DNA of 7,221 bases from Bacteroidota bacterium (GCA_003165135.1 PLSN01000509.1:1-7221); one strand, 5' to 3'; numbered from the stretch's first letter, positions 1 through 5,628 are shown. Numbers and translations are program-made. The notes: a model not told the origin generated them from the sequence alone.

Positions 1-25
1 TCACTCGGTGGAACCGAGCGACTGT
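1..25. repeat. Short hairpin repeat, copy at window edge
   Basis: The arms TCACTCGGT (1-9) and ACCGAGCGA (13-21) pair around a GGA loop with one mismatch. The same 25 bases, with one difference in the loop, occur again in the same orientation at 1433-1457, where they form the last hairpin of a three-hairpin module. The element may extend left of the window. It lies 70 bp beyond the stop codon of the minus-strand metallophosphoesterase. A dispersed palindromic repeat is the simplest reading. Confidence 0.6.
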
Positions 26-36
26 CGAAGACTGTA

Positions 37-61
37 GGAATACCCTGCTGTTCTGTATTCC
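37..61. other. Stem-loop downstream of the metallophosphoesterase
   Basis: GGAATAC (37-43) and GTATTCC (55-61) form a perfect 7-bp stem with an 11-base loop, 33 bp beyond the stop codon of the gene at 95-1045. Read on the minus strand no T-run follows it, so it is not a textbook intrinsic terminator. It could still form the 3' end of that transcript. The stretch 62-94 between it and the stop is A/T-rich and holds nothing else I can name. Confidence 0.35.
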
Positions 62-94
62 ATTATTCACTCTTCACTATTAATTATTCATTCC

Positions 95-1045
95 TCAACT
101 CTGCCATTTATAGAAATGCAGATCGCGGCTGCTCGTGCCGTCATCGTAGAAATTCATCACTGCAAATGCCGGCGGGAACTCCTGATTATTGCCACCCCAC
201 CAGGCACCGCATACCGCGCCGTTGCAGTAGTATTTCGTACCGAGGTAGTCCAGTTCGTCGATCAGGTGTATATGGCCGCTCAGGCATGCCTTGACTTTTT
301 TTGACTGATAAAAAAGGTCTTTGAGCACCTTCGCATCTTCGTGCAGATTGCCGCCGCCTATGCGCCACTGGTCAAACTTCACCCGTCCGCCGTCGAAGGT
401 AGTACACACTGCCAGCAGCGGTATGTGCGATATGACACAGACATACATATCTGCAGGAGTATCTGCCAGCGTCTTCTTCAACCAGTCGAGCTGCTCATCG
501 TCCAGCTTGCCTATATAGCCAGGTATGGCCTTGGGGTGGATACTGTCGAGAATGATAAACCGCCACTTGCCTTTATCAAAAGAATAATACTGCTTAGGTA
601 TCTGAAACTCCTCTATGGCCCACTTCTTGGCATCGGCATAGCTCGCAGCACTTCTGCCGATATTGTAGCAGTCATGATTGCCGATAGTGTGGTGTATGCT
701 GAGCGAGTTGTCGCCCTTTACGATACCGTGAAATGTCTTCCACATCTCCTTGACCTTGTCTTTGGAGGTGCTCATGCTATCCATGATCATGTCGCCTCCC
801 GCTATGATAAAATCCGCGCGGTCCTTCAGTCCGTTCACCTCGTTCAGCGCAGTGGCCATGCCATATTCGGGTACTTTGCCGGGTTGCACATGTATGTCGG
901 TGATATGCGCTACACGCAGGGAGCGTTTGGCGGTGTTGGTGATCTCAGGCGCAGCGAGAAGTGATGCTGTGGGCAGGGCAGTAGCCGCACCCGCGAGTGC
1001 CAGCGAACGGATAAATGATTTGCGGTCGAGTGTGAGTTTTGACAT
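95..1045 (-). CDS. Secreted calcineurin-like metallophosphoesterase
   Basis: A 316-residue protein with the full set of metal-binding motifs of the calcineurin-like phosphoesterase fold: D50-x-H52 (TDIH), G84-D85 (GGD), GNHD at 122-125, H207 in SHIP, and GHIH at 257-260. These ligate a two-metal centre that hydrolyses phosphomonoesters or phosphodiesters; the substrate cannot be told from sequence. The N-terminus (residues 1-32) is an export signal: a basic start, then a hydrophobic stretch from about 12 to 24, then an Ala-rich end. DRKSF at 7-11 resembles a Tat motif but has Arg-Lys rather than Arg-Arg, so Sec export is equally possible. There is no lipobox cysteine. The length is usual for exported single-domain members. 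It stands alone: the next gene in the same direction is 777 bp upstream, and no cotranscribed partner is visible. The family call is firm; the physiological role is unknown. Confidence 0.93.
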   Translation of the reverse strand: MSKLTLDRKSFIRSLALAGAATALPTASLLAAPEITNTAKRSLRVAHITDIHVQPGKVPEYGMATALNEVNGLKDRADFIIAGGDMIMDSMSTSKDKVKEMWKTFHGIVKGDNSLSIHHTIGNHDCYNIGRSAASYADAKKWAIEEFQIPKQYYSFDKGKWRFIILDSIHPKAIPGYIGKLDDEQLDWLKKTLADTPADMYVCVISHIPLLAVCTTFDGGRVKFDQWRIGGGNLHEDAKVLKDLFYQSKKVKACLSGHIHLIDELDYLGTKYYCNGAVCGAWWGGNNQEFPPAFAVMNFYDDGTSSRDLHFYKWQS

Positions 1046-1061
1046 GGCGTGATATTTCCAC

Positions 1062-1069
1062 CAAAGTAA
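1062..1069 (-). promoter_or_regulatory. Possible -7 promoter box of the metallophosphoesterase gene
   Basis: Read on the minus strand this is TTACTTTG, which matches five of six fixed positions of the Bacteroidota -7 element TAnnTTTG. It ends 16 bases before the ATG, implying a very short leader. No convincing TTG-type -33 box lies at the usual 19-21 base spacing, so the call is tentative. Confidence 0.3.
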
Positions 1070-1132
1070 GAAAAATCGTGTTATGTGTTTATTAAGTTAC
1101 ATGAATTTGAGTATTTGTTCTGCAAAACGGGG

Positions 1133-1191
1133 CACTGATGACACGGATAAAACGGATCTCGTTTAAATCTGTTTAATCCCTGTCATCTGTG
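1133..1191. repeat. Long imperfect inverted repeat
   Basis: Arms at 1133-1159 and 1165-1191 are 27 bases each with five mismatches, around a 5-base spacer (CGTTT). The inner part of each arm reads GATGACA followed by a GGAT/AAAC/GAT pattern. In RNA this would be one long hairpin. The wording (CTGTTTAAT, GTCATCTGTG) resembles dispersed intergenic repeats common in bacterial genomes of this kind; that likeness is from memory and unchecked. Confidence 0.6.
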
Positions 1192-1219
1192 GCTCGTATC
1201 TTCGTATTTGTCAAAAGCG

Positions 1220-1246
1220 AGGCACAATAAAATTGTGGGATTGCCT
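1220..1246. repeat. Small nested hairpin
   Basis: The inner stem CACAAT (1223-1228) / ATTGTG (1232-1237) has a 3-base AAA loop. The outer pairs AGGCA (1220-1224) / TGCCT (1242-1246) overlap the first base pairs of the inner stem, so the two are partly alternative foldings. It lies between the long inverted repeat and the first 96-bp repeat and may belong to the same repeat cluster. Confidence 0.3.
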
Positions 1247-1268
1247 TAGAGGTTGTTTTGAAATGCAT

Positions 1269-1364
1269 GAAATTTATTCTTAAGCGAAACCCTCAAAGGG
1301 TTTTGAACCCTTTGAGGGTTGTAGGCGCATAATTTATTTTCGGAATGAAATCAAAACAGCTTCT
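1269..1364. repeat. 96-bp direct repeat, copy A, with perfect 15-bp palindrome
   Basis: All 96 bases are identical to 1492-1587, offset 223 bp, and identity stops sharply at both ends. Inside is a perfect palindrome: AACCCTCAAAGGGTT (1288-1302), a TTG loop (1303-1305), then AACCCTTTGAGGGTT (1306-1320). The rest is A/T-rich and has no open frame of note. Exact identity of two close copies suggests recent duplication or gene conversion. No terminal coding gene is linked to it. Confidence 0.9.
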
Positions 1365-1371
1365 CTACACA

Positions 1372-1455
1372 GTTGCTCGGCTGTGCCGAGTAACATACAT
1401 ATACCTGTGGCTTAGCCACAAAAAATATTTAGTCACTCGGTGTAACCGAGCGACT
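1372..1455. repeat. Three-hairpin module
   Basis: There are three hairpins in 84 bp. The first pairs GTTGCTCGG (1372-1380) with CCGAGTAAC (1386-1394) around CTGTG, with one mismatch or wobble. The second pairs TGTGGCT (1406-1412) with AGCCACA (1414-1420) and is followed by a run of A. The third pairs AGTCACTCGGT (1431-1441) with ACCGAGCGACT (1445-1455) around GTA, with one mismatch. The outer two share the core CTCGG/CCGAG. The third recurs at 1-25. The module occupies most of the 127 bp between the two 96-bp repeats. Confidence 0.75.
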
Positions 1456-1491
1456 GTTGTAATGAGACAAAACACACAAATAAAAAAAGAG

Positions 1492-1587
1492 GAAATTTAT
1501 TCTTAAGCGAAACCCTCAAAGGGTTTTGAACCCTTTGAGGGTTGTAGGCGCATAATTTATTTTCGGAATGAAATCAAAACAGCTTCT
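1492..1587. repeat. 96-bp direct repeat, copy B
   Basis: Identical over 96 bases to 1269-1364 and in the same orientation. Its internal palindrome has arms at 1511-1525 and 1529-1543. The last bases, AGCTTCT, enter a further 17-base palindrome (1581-1597) that copy A lacks. Confidence 0.9.
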
Positions 1588-1597
1588 TAAAGAAGCT
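1581..1597. repeat. 17-base palindrome at the end of copy B
   Basis: AGCTTCTT (1581-1588) and AAGAAGCT (1590-1597) form a perfect 8-bp inverted repeat around one A. The left arm is the tail of the 96-bp repeat; the right arm is unique to this copy. With a one-base centre it is better read as a DNA palindrome than an RNA hairpin. Confidence 0.45.
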
Positions 1598-1611
1598 AAG
1601 CTAAATAAAAG

Positions 1612-1637
1612 AGGCCCAAGCGGTGGGACTTGGGCCT
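1612..1637 (-). terminator. Intrinsic terminator, minus strand
   Basis: AGGCCCAAG (1612-1620) and CTTGGGCCT (1629-1637) form a perfect 9-bp GC-rich stem with an 8-base loop. Read on the minus strand the stem is followed by CTTTTATTT, a U-rich tail as expected of a Rho-independent terminator. Read on the plus strand no T-run follows. It lies 185 bp beyond the stop of the FAD oxidoreductase (1823-3310), so it may end that transcript or a separate short RNA starting near 1719. Confidence 0.6.
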
Positions 1638-1724
1638 GTGAGCACGAGGGGGATTATTATAAAATATGAATTGGCGTTTTATTTTATCAATTTACCACGC
1701 TATTACCGTTGTATTTCGACGCAA

Positions 1725-1732
1725 CAAAATTA
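1725..1732 (-). promoter_or_regulatory. Promoter-like -7 box TAATTTTG in the gap
   Basis: On the minus strand TAATTTTG matches the Bacteroidota -7 element TAnnTTTG at every fixed position. It points toward the terminator at 1612-1637, about 90 bp ahead, with no gene between. There is no clear -33 TTG at the usual spacing, so a chance match in A/T-rich DNA is possible. Confidence 0.25.
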
Positions 1733-1822
1733 TCGTAGAAGACAACTCGTAATAATGAGCGCCGTCAGCAGGAGATATGATAAAAGTCATGTATTGATGG
1801 AAAGCGAGTGGATTTTGACCTC

Positions 1823-3310
1823 TTATCTCACAAATAACCGCTCAATAAAGGCACTGCCGATCAGGCCATCAGGATCGTATTTCTTTTTTACCGTAAAGAA
1901 AGGCACCAGTGCATCCGCGTACATAGCACGTACATCATCGGGGTCTGCGAGTACGTTCTTGGTCAGGTGGATGCGTCCGCCCATCTCGAGGCAGCGGCGT
2001 GTGAGGTCTTTCATACACTTAGTGATGCGCACTATCTTGTCATCATTCAGCGATTCAAATGCAATGCTCAGGGTATAGCCGCTCATGCCGTTGGTACTGG
2101 ACAGCAGGAAGCCCTCATCGGCATGCAGGCATAGCGTGTCGATCATGGCAGGCGGTGTGTGAGCATCCTTCATGCCCTGCAGACATGCCGCGAGAAACTC
2201 ATCAAAGAGTTCTTTCGACAGCGGTATCACAAAGGTCTGCTGTATGGCGCGGAACTTCATGCCGATCTTTCTGCCGAGACGTTTGGCGCGGACATTTCCA
2301 TCCATAAAAAATGTATATCCATGTACACTGTCTATGTAAGTATCATTGCCCGGGATATAATGATCGTAGGCATAGTTCCAGAATGCCTGTCCGAGCCGCG
2401 GGAACCACTGCACCATAAACTCCGTAACGAGCCTTGCGTTGAGCTGTGGTTGATGCGGCATCATCGGCACCAGTTTAGCATCAGTACAGTACTCAGTATG
2501 GCAGTACATGGTGCGTACCTTGTCGCCCTTGATGGCAAAGGCAGAATACACCGTACGCATAGGAGATGGCTCGGCAGCGCTTACCCCCAAACCTCCTAAA
2601 GGGGGCTTTAATACATTCGTCGGCTGGCTGTTAAAGCCCTCTTTAGGGGGTTTGGGGGTATCATTGTCAGATTTGTCATACGCCTGTAGGAGTATCGTAT
2701 GCAGTTCACTGGTATCTGGGCGGAGTGTGACATATGTCTTGATACGCGCAGGTGTACCGACATAGAGAAGTTCATAAGTGATCTCGACCACAGCACCAAA
2801 GTAGCCGAAGCCGCCTATGGCAGCGTAGAAGAGGTCCGCGTGCTCCGTGCGGCTGCATTGCCTGACGATACCGTCGGGAGTGATGATGGTAAAACGCGAG
2901 ATCCATTTGCCTTCCTTGCCGGCGGTAGGAGAGAAGCGCGATATGCAGCAGGCAGAGAGAGTACCGCCTGCACTGGCATGGCTCGTGCTGACCATCACGG
3001 GAGGTACGAGGCCATGCGGCTCAGCAGCGGCGAGTATGTCGCCCCATGTCGCTCCTGCGCCGACAGTGACCTGACGTGCTGATACGTCGACAGATATTTT
3101 ATTGAATCGATCTAAGGAAATAAGTGTGCCGCTGTCGAGTCCCTGCGTGTCAAATGAATATCCGCGCCCGCGAAAAGCTACACGACGACCTGCCTGACGC
3201 GCCATGTGAAACAATGCGATGACCTCATCTATAGTAGCAGGTGAATGTATTTCGCTCTCGGCTGTGTATAGCCCTCCGTAGCTGCGGATGGTTTCAATAG
3301 GTGTCGACAT
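1823..3310 (-). CDS. FAD-binding oxidoreductase (VAO/PCMH family) carrying an in-frame palindromic insert
   Basis: A 495-residue flavoprotein. Residues about 20-180 form the FAD-binding domain of the vanillyl-alcohol oxidase family: the pyrophosphate loop RGRGYS at 47-52, then VGAGATWGDIL at 83-93, STSHASAGGTLSA at 108-120 and GGFGYFGAVVEIT at 166-178. The C-terminal part is a substrate domain ending in YDPDGLIGSAF. Many relatives (RGRGHS in cytokinin dehydrogenases, for example) carry a His where this protein has Tyr51; that His attaches FAD covalently, so FAD here is probably held non-covalently. Residues about 217-243 (two KPP-containing segments) are encoded by a palindromic repeat (2582-2660) and look foreign to the fold. 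A TAA lies two codons before the ATG, so no longer N-terminus is possible; no signal peptide is seen, so the enzyme is likely cytoplasmic. The substrate is unknown: sugar, alcohol or another polar compound are all open. The gap to the upstream same-strand gene is 191 bp. Confidence 0.9.
   Translation of the reverse strand: MSTPIETIRSYGGLYTAESEIHSPATIDEVIALFHMARQAGRRVAFRGRGYSFDTQGLDSGTLISLDRFNKISVDVSARQVTVGAGATWGDILAAAEPHGLVPPVMVSTSHASAGGTLSACCISRFSPTAGKEGKWISRFTIITPDGIVRQCSRTEHADLFYAAIGGFGYFGAVVEITYELLYVGTPARIKTYVTLRPDTSELHTILLQAYDKSDNDTPKPPKEGFNSQPTNVLKPPLGGLGVSAAEPSPMRTVYSAFAIKGDKVRTMYCHTEYCTDAKLVPMMPHQPQLNARLVTEFMVQWFPRLGQAFWNYAYDHYIPGNDTYIDSVHGYTFFMDGNVRAKRLGRKIGMKFRAIQQTFVIPLSKELFDEFLAACLQGMKDAHTPPAMIDTLCLHADEGFLLSSTNGMSGYTLSIAFESLNDDKIVRITKCMKDLTRRCLEMGGRIHLTKNVLADPDDVRAMYADALVPFFTVKKKYDPDGLIGSAFIERLFVR
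2582..2660. repeat. Palindromic element inserted in frame in the oxidoreductase gene
   Basis: Arms at 2582-2611 and 2631-2660 are inverted repeats of 30 bases with 28 matches, around a 19-base spacer. Each arm carries the core ACCCCCAAACC and CTAAAG followed by a G-run and CTTTAA. Read on the minus strand the element is open and is translated as the KPPKEGF and LKPPLGGLGV segments of the oxidoreductase (about residues 217-243). The flanking coding sequence continues in the same frame on both sides. It resembles palindromic elements known to insert in bacterial coding genes, such as the Rickettsia palindromic elements, by behaviour only, not by sequence. Confidence 0.85.
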
Positions 3311-3501
3311 TATTTATAGTATCCATTTATTATATGAAAATGCAATACTATTATAATCATATTAAGCGGGTATGATTATTTGATGTACCAACATATAAAT
3401 AGAGTGAACGTAGGCATATGACACCTCATCTGCATAGTCAATGACCATACAAACAATGCTCTGTCTGCATCACTATGGCTAAAAGCTATTTTAACCAGCG
3501 A
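3311..3501. other. Intergenic spacer, with stem-loop next to the WXXGXW gene
   Basis: An A/T-rich 191-bp gap. TGGCTAAAA (3476-3484) and TTTTAACCA (3489-3497) pair with one G-U wobble around a 4-base loop, five bases beyond the stop codon of the WXXGXW gene, and could mark the 3' end of its message. No T-run follows. I see no convincing promoter for the downstream oxidoreductase: TAGTATTG on the minus strand at about 3346-3353 is a one-mismatch match to TAnnTTTG without a -33 box. Confidence 0.35.
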
Positions 3502-3798
3502 TTATGCCCAGTGTCCGCGTATCCAGAACTCACCGCGACGCTCATGCGCCCAATGGCCCGGTACCCACCTGGCACCCGGATGTGGAGGCACTGCCCAATG
3601 GCCACCTTCATATTTGTAGCCGTGGCCTTCTTCACGCCACTCTTCGCCTATCCATACGTGAGCAGGACCGGGACGCGGGGTCTGCACTATCACAGGGGCC
3701 ACAGGCCGTACATTCACATATACCTGCGCCGAGGCTGTATGCGAGGCACCCAAAGCAACAGCCGCTAAAAACATTGATCTAAACAGTAGCTTTTTCAT
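3502..3798 (-). CDS. Small secreted WXXGXW-repeat protein
   Basis: A 98-residue protein. Residues 1-24 are a Sec signal peptide: MKKLLFR, a hydrophobic stretch from about 9 to 18, and an ASA|Q cleavage site. The mature 74 residues hold four W-rich units: WIGEEW (49-54), YEGGHW (63-68), WVPGHW (78-83) and WIRGHW (92-97). These match the YXWXXGXW pattern of small periplasmic or outer-membrane-associated proteins in Gram-negatives, whose biochemical role is not settled. The last unit ends one residue before the stop, so the protein looks complete. The leader lacks a Shine-Dalgarno sequence, as is common in Bacteroidota. It lies 206 bp downstream of the phospholipase C-like gene on the same strand; cotranscription is possible but not shown. 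Confidence 0.85.
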   Translation of the reverse strand: MKKLLFRSMFLAAVALGASHTASAQVYVNVRPVAPVIVQTPRPGPAHVWIGEEWREEGHGYKYEGGHWAVPPHPGARWVPGHWAHERRGEFWIRGHWA

Positions 3799-3853
3799 AA
3801 TTGGAATGATTTATTGAATAATAATGCAATATAATACAAACCTCATTCCAATA

Positions 3854-4030
3854 TTACCGGTTTACCTTCGTTCCTCTGCCATTGACCGAAAGAAACACCA
3901 GTAAGGATATTACATCCGTGATTTCCATTTGCACAGAACTAAGTTCCGCGACGGTAGGAGTCAAATCTCCCGCCTTCCCCGCTGGTAATGTGAACGCCGT
4001 TTTTTTATGCCAAGTAGCTGATTGAATCAT
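3854..4030 (-). CDS. Doubtful 58-codon ORF overlapping the phosphoesterase 3' end
   Basis: An ATG at 4028-4030 opens a 58-codon frame that overlaps the last 26 bases of the phosphoesterase gene in another frame and ends in TAA at 3854-3856. The C-terminal half has a short hydrophobic stretch (VISLLVFLSV, about 40-49). I do not recognise the protein. There is no ribosome-binding signal, and the region also contains three mini-hairpins, so a non-coding repeat with an accidental open frame is at least as likely. It fills most of the 206-bp gap, where no other gene is seen. Confidence 0.2.
   Translation of the reverse strand: MIQSATWHKKTAFTLPAGKAGDLTPTVAELSSVQMEITDVISLLVFLSVNGRGTKVNR
3905..3970. 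repeat. Three mini-hairpins in the phosphoesterase/WXXGXW gap
   Basis: Three short perfect inverted repeats follow each other: GGAT/ATCC (3905-3908, 3914-3917), GAACT/AGTTC (3936-3940, 3942-3946) and GGAG/CTCC (3957-3960, 3967-3970). Each alone could be chance. The regular series suggests a structured repeat or the 3' untranslated part of the phosphoesterase message. Confidence 0.3.
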
Positions 4031-5540
4031 TCATGTCTCTGACAGCACCACTTATGAAGTCCATTGCATCACCCTTTGTGTTGAGATTGCCGGAGAGTTG
4101 TGCGACCGTAGCGGTGGCATCTTCATCAGACATACCTTTGACCTTGTCCATCATCGCTATATGCGCATAGCTGTATGCTACTCCGTCGAGCGGAGCGGCG
4201 TTTTCATCATCAGAGAAACCCGACGGCGTATCACTCGGAGGCTGTGAGAGCGCTGCCAGTATATCAGCGGGTACATTGGGGTCGGGTAGTGTGGCGATGG
4301 CATCAGTGCGCGGTGCATCAGTGAGGTTCAGCTCCGGCAGTATGCTTCTCGCACTTCTGTCGCGGTTGGTGAGTGGCTCGAGGTCCCAGAGATCGCAGAG
4401 CGTGCGCACTATACTGCTATGGTCAAACTGGCTGTCGGGCTTTGCTTTGATGACTGTTCCTTTGGGTATGTATGGTGAAATAAAAAGCGCTGGCACCCGC
4501 ACACCATACTGATCGAAGCGGAAACCATATTTGCTTTTGATGCCGGATGGAGTAGTGTCTCCGGGCGGCACCGCTACAGGCGGAGCGACATGGTCATAAA
4601 ACCCGCCATGCTCATCATAGACTATCACAAACAGGCTCTGGCCCCATACAGGGCTTGCGACGAGCGTTTCATATACCTGCTTGATCAGCAGTTCACCTGC
4701 CCGCACATCGCCGAAAGGATGCTGCGAATTGCCGTTTTTATAATTGCCTATGAGTTCATATTTCGGCTCGATGAAATTATATGTCGGCGTATCGCCATAA
4801 TTATTCAGCATCATTTTCATATCATCCAGCGAGTGCACCTGGCTGTCGTTGCTTTTGATACCGCTGATCTGCTCTACTAATGCGAAATTGCCATCCTTAT
4901 ATACATGCCAGGTGACCGGTGCGGCGCTATTGATACGGTCATATATGCTGCCGTTTTCAAATTGCACTCCTTTGATAGCGATTTCCCATGCCAATGTAGC
5001 GGAGTTGGGGCTGTCGTCCAGACCGCCTGATGTGGCAGCATGCACGAATAGTCTGTTTGGTACTGTGGGGCCGGGCAGCGAGGAGAACCAGCAATCACAT
5101 ACGGCAAATTCCCTCGCCAGTGTATTGATCACGGGCACCTGTGTATCAGTGAAGCCATACATCACGGTGTCTTCATACTGAGACTTTGCATTGAGAAAGT
5201 AATCTGCCACGAAGCCCGAATTGTTGATCTTATCATGCGGGTATGGGTCACCATGGGTATAATTTGTGATCATATCAAGACCTGTCAGCTGGCGGAAAGT
5301 ATTCTCCAGTTCATGCAATGGGTCAGCGTAAGCTTTGTTCAGCTGATATACCGGAGGATCAGTGGGAAACGGCCCTGCTGCTATGTTCTGGTCGCCATTA
5401 GGATCGTTATTGAAAAAACCGGCAGGCGGTATAGGTGCTTCTATATTGTCTATGCCTGACTGGCCGAGCATATGGTCGAAAGAACGGTTCTCAAGCATGA
5501 GGACGAATACGTGTTTGATCTTATCGCTTGCATTTGCCAT
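4005..5540 (-). CDS. Phospholipase C / acid phosphatase-family phosphoesterase
   Basis: A 511-residue member of the bacterial phosphoesterase family (phospholipase C/AcpA type, alkaline-phosphatase-like fold), which hydrolyses phosphodiester or phosphomonoester bonds with a metal centre. Landmarks in order: ENRSFDHMLG at 17-26 (metal ligands Glu17 and Asn18), DP-x-HE at 73-77, LPGPTVPNRLF at 155-165 (position of the catalytic Thr), QHPFGDVRAGE at 272-282, VYDEHGGFYDHVAPP at 306-320, RVPALFISPYI at 347-357 and FDHSSIVRTL at 371-380. The domain is complete. The last ~70 residues are Ala/Asp-rich with no known domain. Many family members carry a Tat signal; this one starts directly at the catalytic domain, and an in-frame TAA three codons before the ATG rules out a longer start. 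It is thus probably cytoplasmic or exported by another route. It is transcribed divergently from the M13 peptidase. The substrate (phospholipid or other phosphoester) cannot be assigned. Confidence 0.93.
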   Translation of the reverse strand: MANASDKIKHVFVLMLENRSFDHMLGQSGIDNIEAPIPPAGFFNNDPNGDQNIAAGPFPTDPPVYQLNKAYADPLHELENTFRQLTGLDMITNYTHGDPYPHDKINNSGFVADYFLNAKSQYEDTVMYGFTDTQVPVINTLAREFAVCDCWFSSLPGPTVPNRLFVHAATSGGLDDSPNSATLAWEIAIKGVQFENGSIYDRINSAAPVTWHVYKDGNFALVEQISGIKSNDSQVHSLDDMKMMLNNYGDTPTYNFIEPKYELIGNYKNGNSQHPFGDVRAGELLIKQVYETLVASPVWGQSLFVIVYDEHGGFYDHVAPPVAVPPGDTTPSGIKSKYGFRFDQYGVRVPALFISPYIPKGTVIKAKPDSQFDHSSIVRTLCDLWDLEPLTNRDRSARSILPELNLTDAPRTDAIATLPDPNVPADILAALSQPPSDTPSGFSDDENAAPLDGVAYSYAHIAMMDKVKGMSDEDATATVAQLSGNLNTKGDAMDFISGAVRDMNDSISYLA

Positions 5541-5595
5541 AGTGATTTATTTGTTTTTTATAAAGTAAATCAAACAAACTAAAAGGATAATAACA

Positions 5596-5613
5596 ATCCC
5601 CATTTAGGGGGAT
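5596..5613. repeat. Short CCCC/GGGG palindrome
   Basis: ATCCCC (5596-5601) and GGGGAT (5608-5613) form a 6-bp stem with a 6-base loop. The reverse-strand core CCCCCTAAA resembles the arm core of the element inside the oxidoreductase (2582-2660), so it may be a degenerate relative. It lies in the leader region of the phosphoesterase gene, 56 bp from its ATG. Confidence 0.4.
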
Positions 5614-5628
5614 ATTGAAGCCATGTTG

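Larger units (their letters stand above)
1046..1822. other. 777-bp repeat-rich intergenic region
   Basis: This gap between two minus-strand genes contains no credible protein gene. From left to right it holds a weak promoter box, a long imperfect inverted repeat (1133-1191), a small hairpin (1220-1246), a 96-bp repeat (1269-1364), a three-hairpin module (1372-1455), a second copy of the 96-bp repeat (1492-1587) with a 17-base palindrome across its end (1581-1597), a terminator-like stem-loop (1612-1637) and a promoter-like box (1725-1732). The stretch 1733-1822 shows nothing I recognise. Confidence 0.8.

Noticed and set aside
341..964. A 207-codon plus-strand open frame
   Set aside because: It lies entirely antisense to the metallophosphoesterase, whose motifs prove the other strand is coding; its translation has no recognisable domain.
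1269..1587. CRISPR-like array, because of exact repeats with a spacer
   Set aside because: Only two copies, each 96 bp long with internal palindromes and a 127-bp gap; no cas genes and no regular spacers.
1269..1587. Insertion sequence with terminal repeats
   Set aside because: The repeats are direct, the interior is 127 bp without a coding frame, and no target-site duplication is evident.
1623..2078. A 151-codon plus-strand open frame
   Set aside because: Half is antisense to the oxidoreductase C-terminus and the rest runs through a terminator stem and A/T-rich gap; no domain or start signal.
2508..2765. A plus-strand frame that also reads KPPKGGF...LKPSLGGLGV
   Set aside because: The palindrome reads alike on both strands, so this is a mirror of the insert in the minus-strand oxidoreductase, not a gene.
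4000..4007. A run of seven A (minus strand) forming A-AAA-AAC, a possible -1 frameshift site at the phosphoesterase end
   Set aside because: The in-frame stop TAA (4005-4007) overlaps the start of the run, so ribosomes in the phosphoesterase frame stop before the slippery codons could act.
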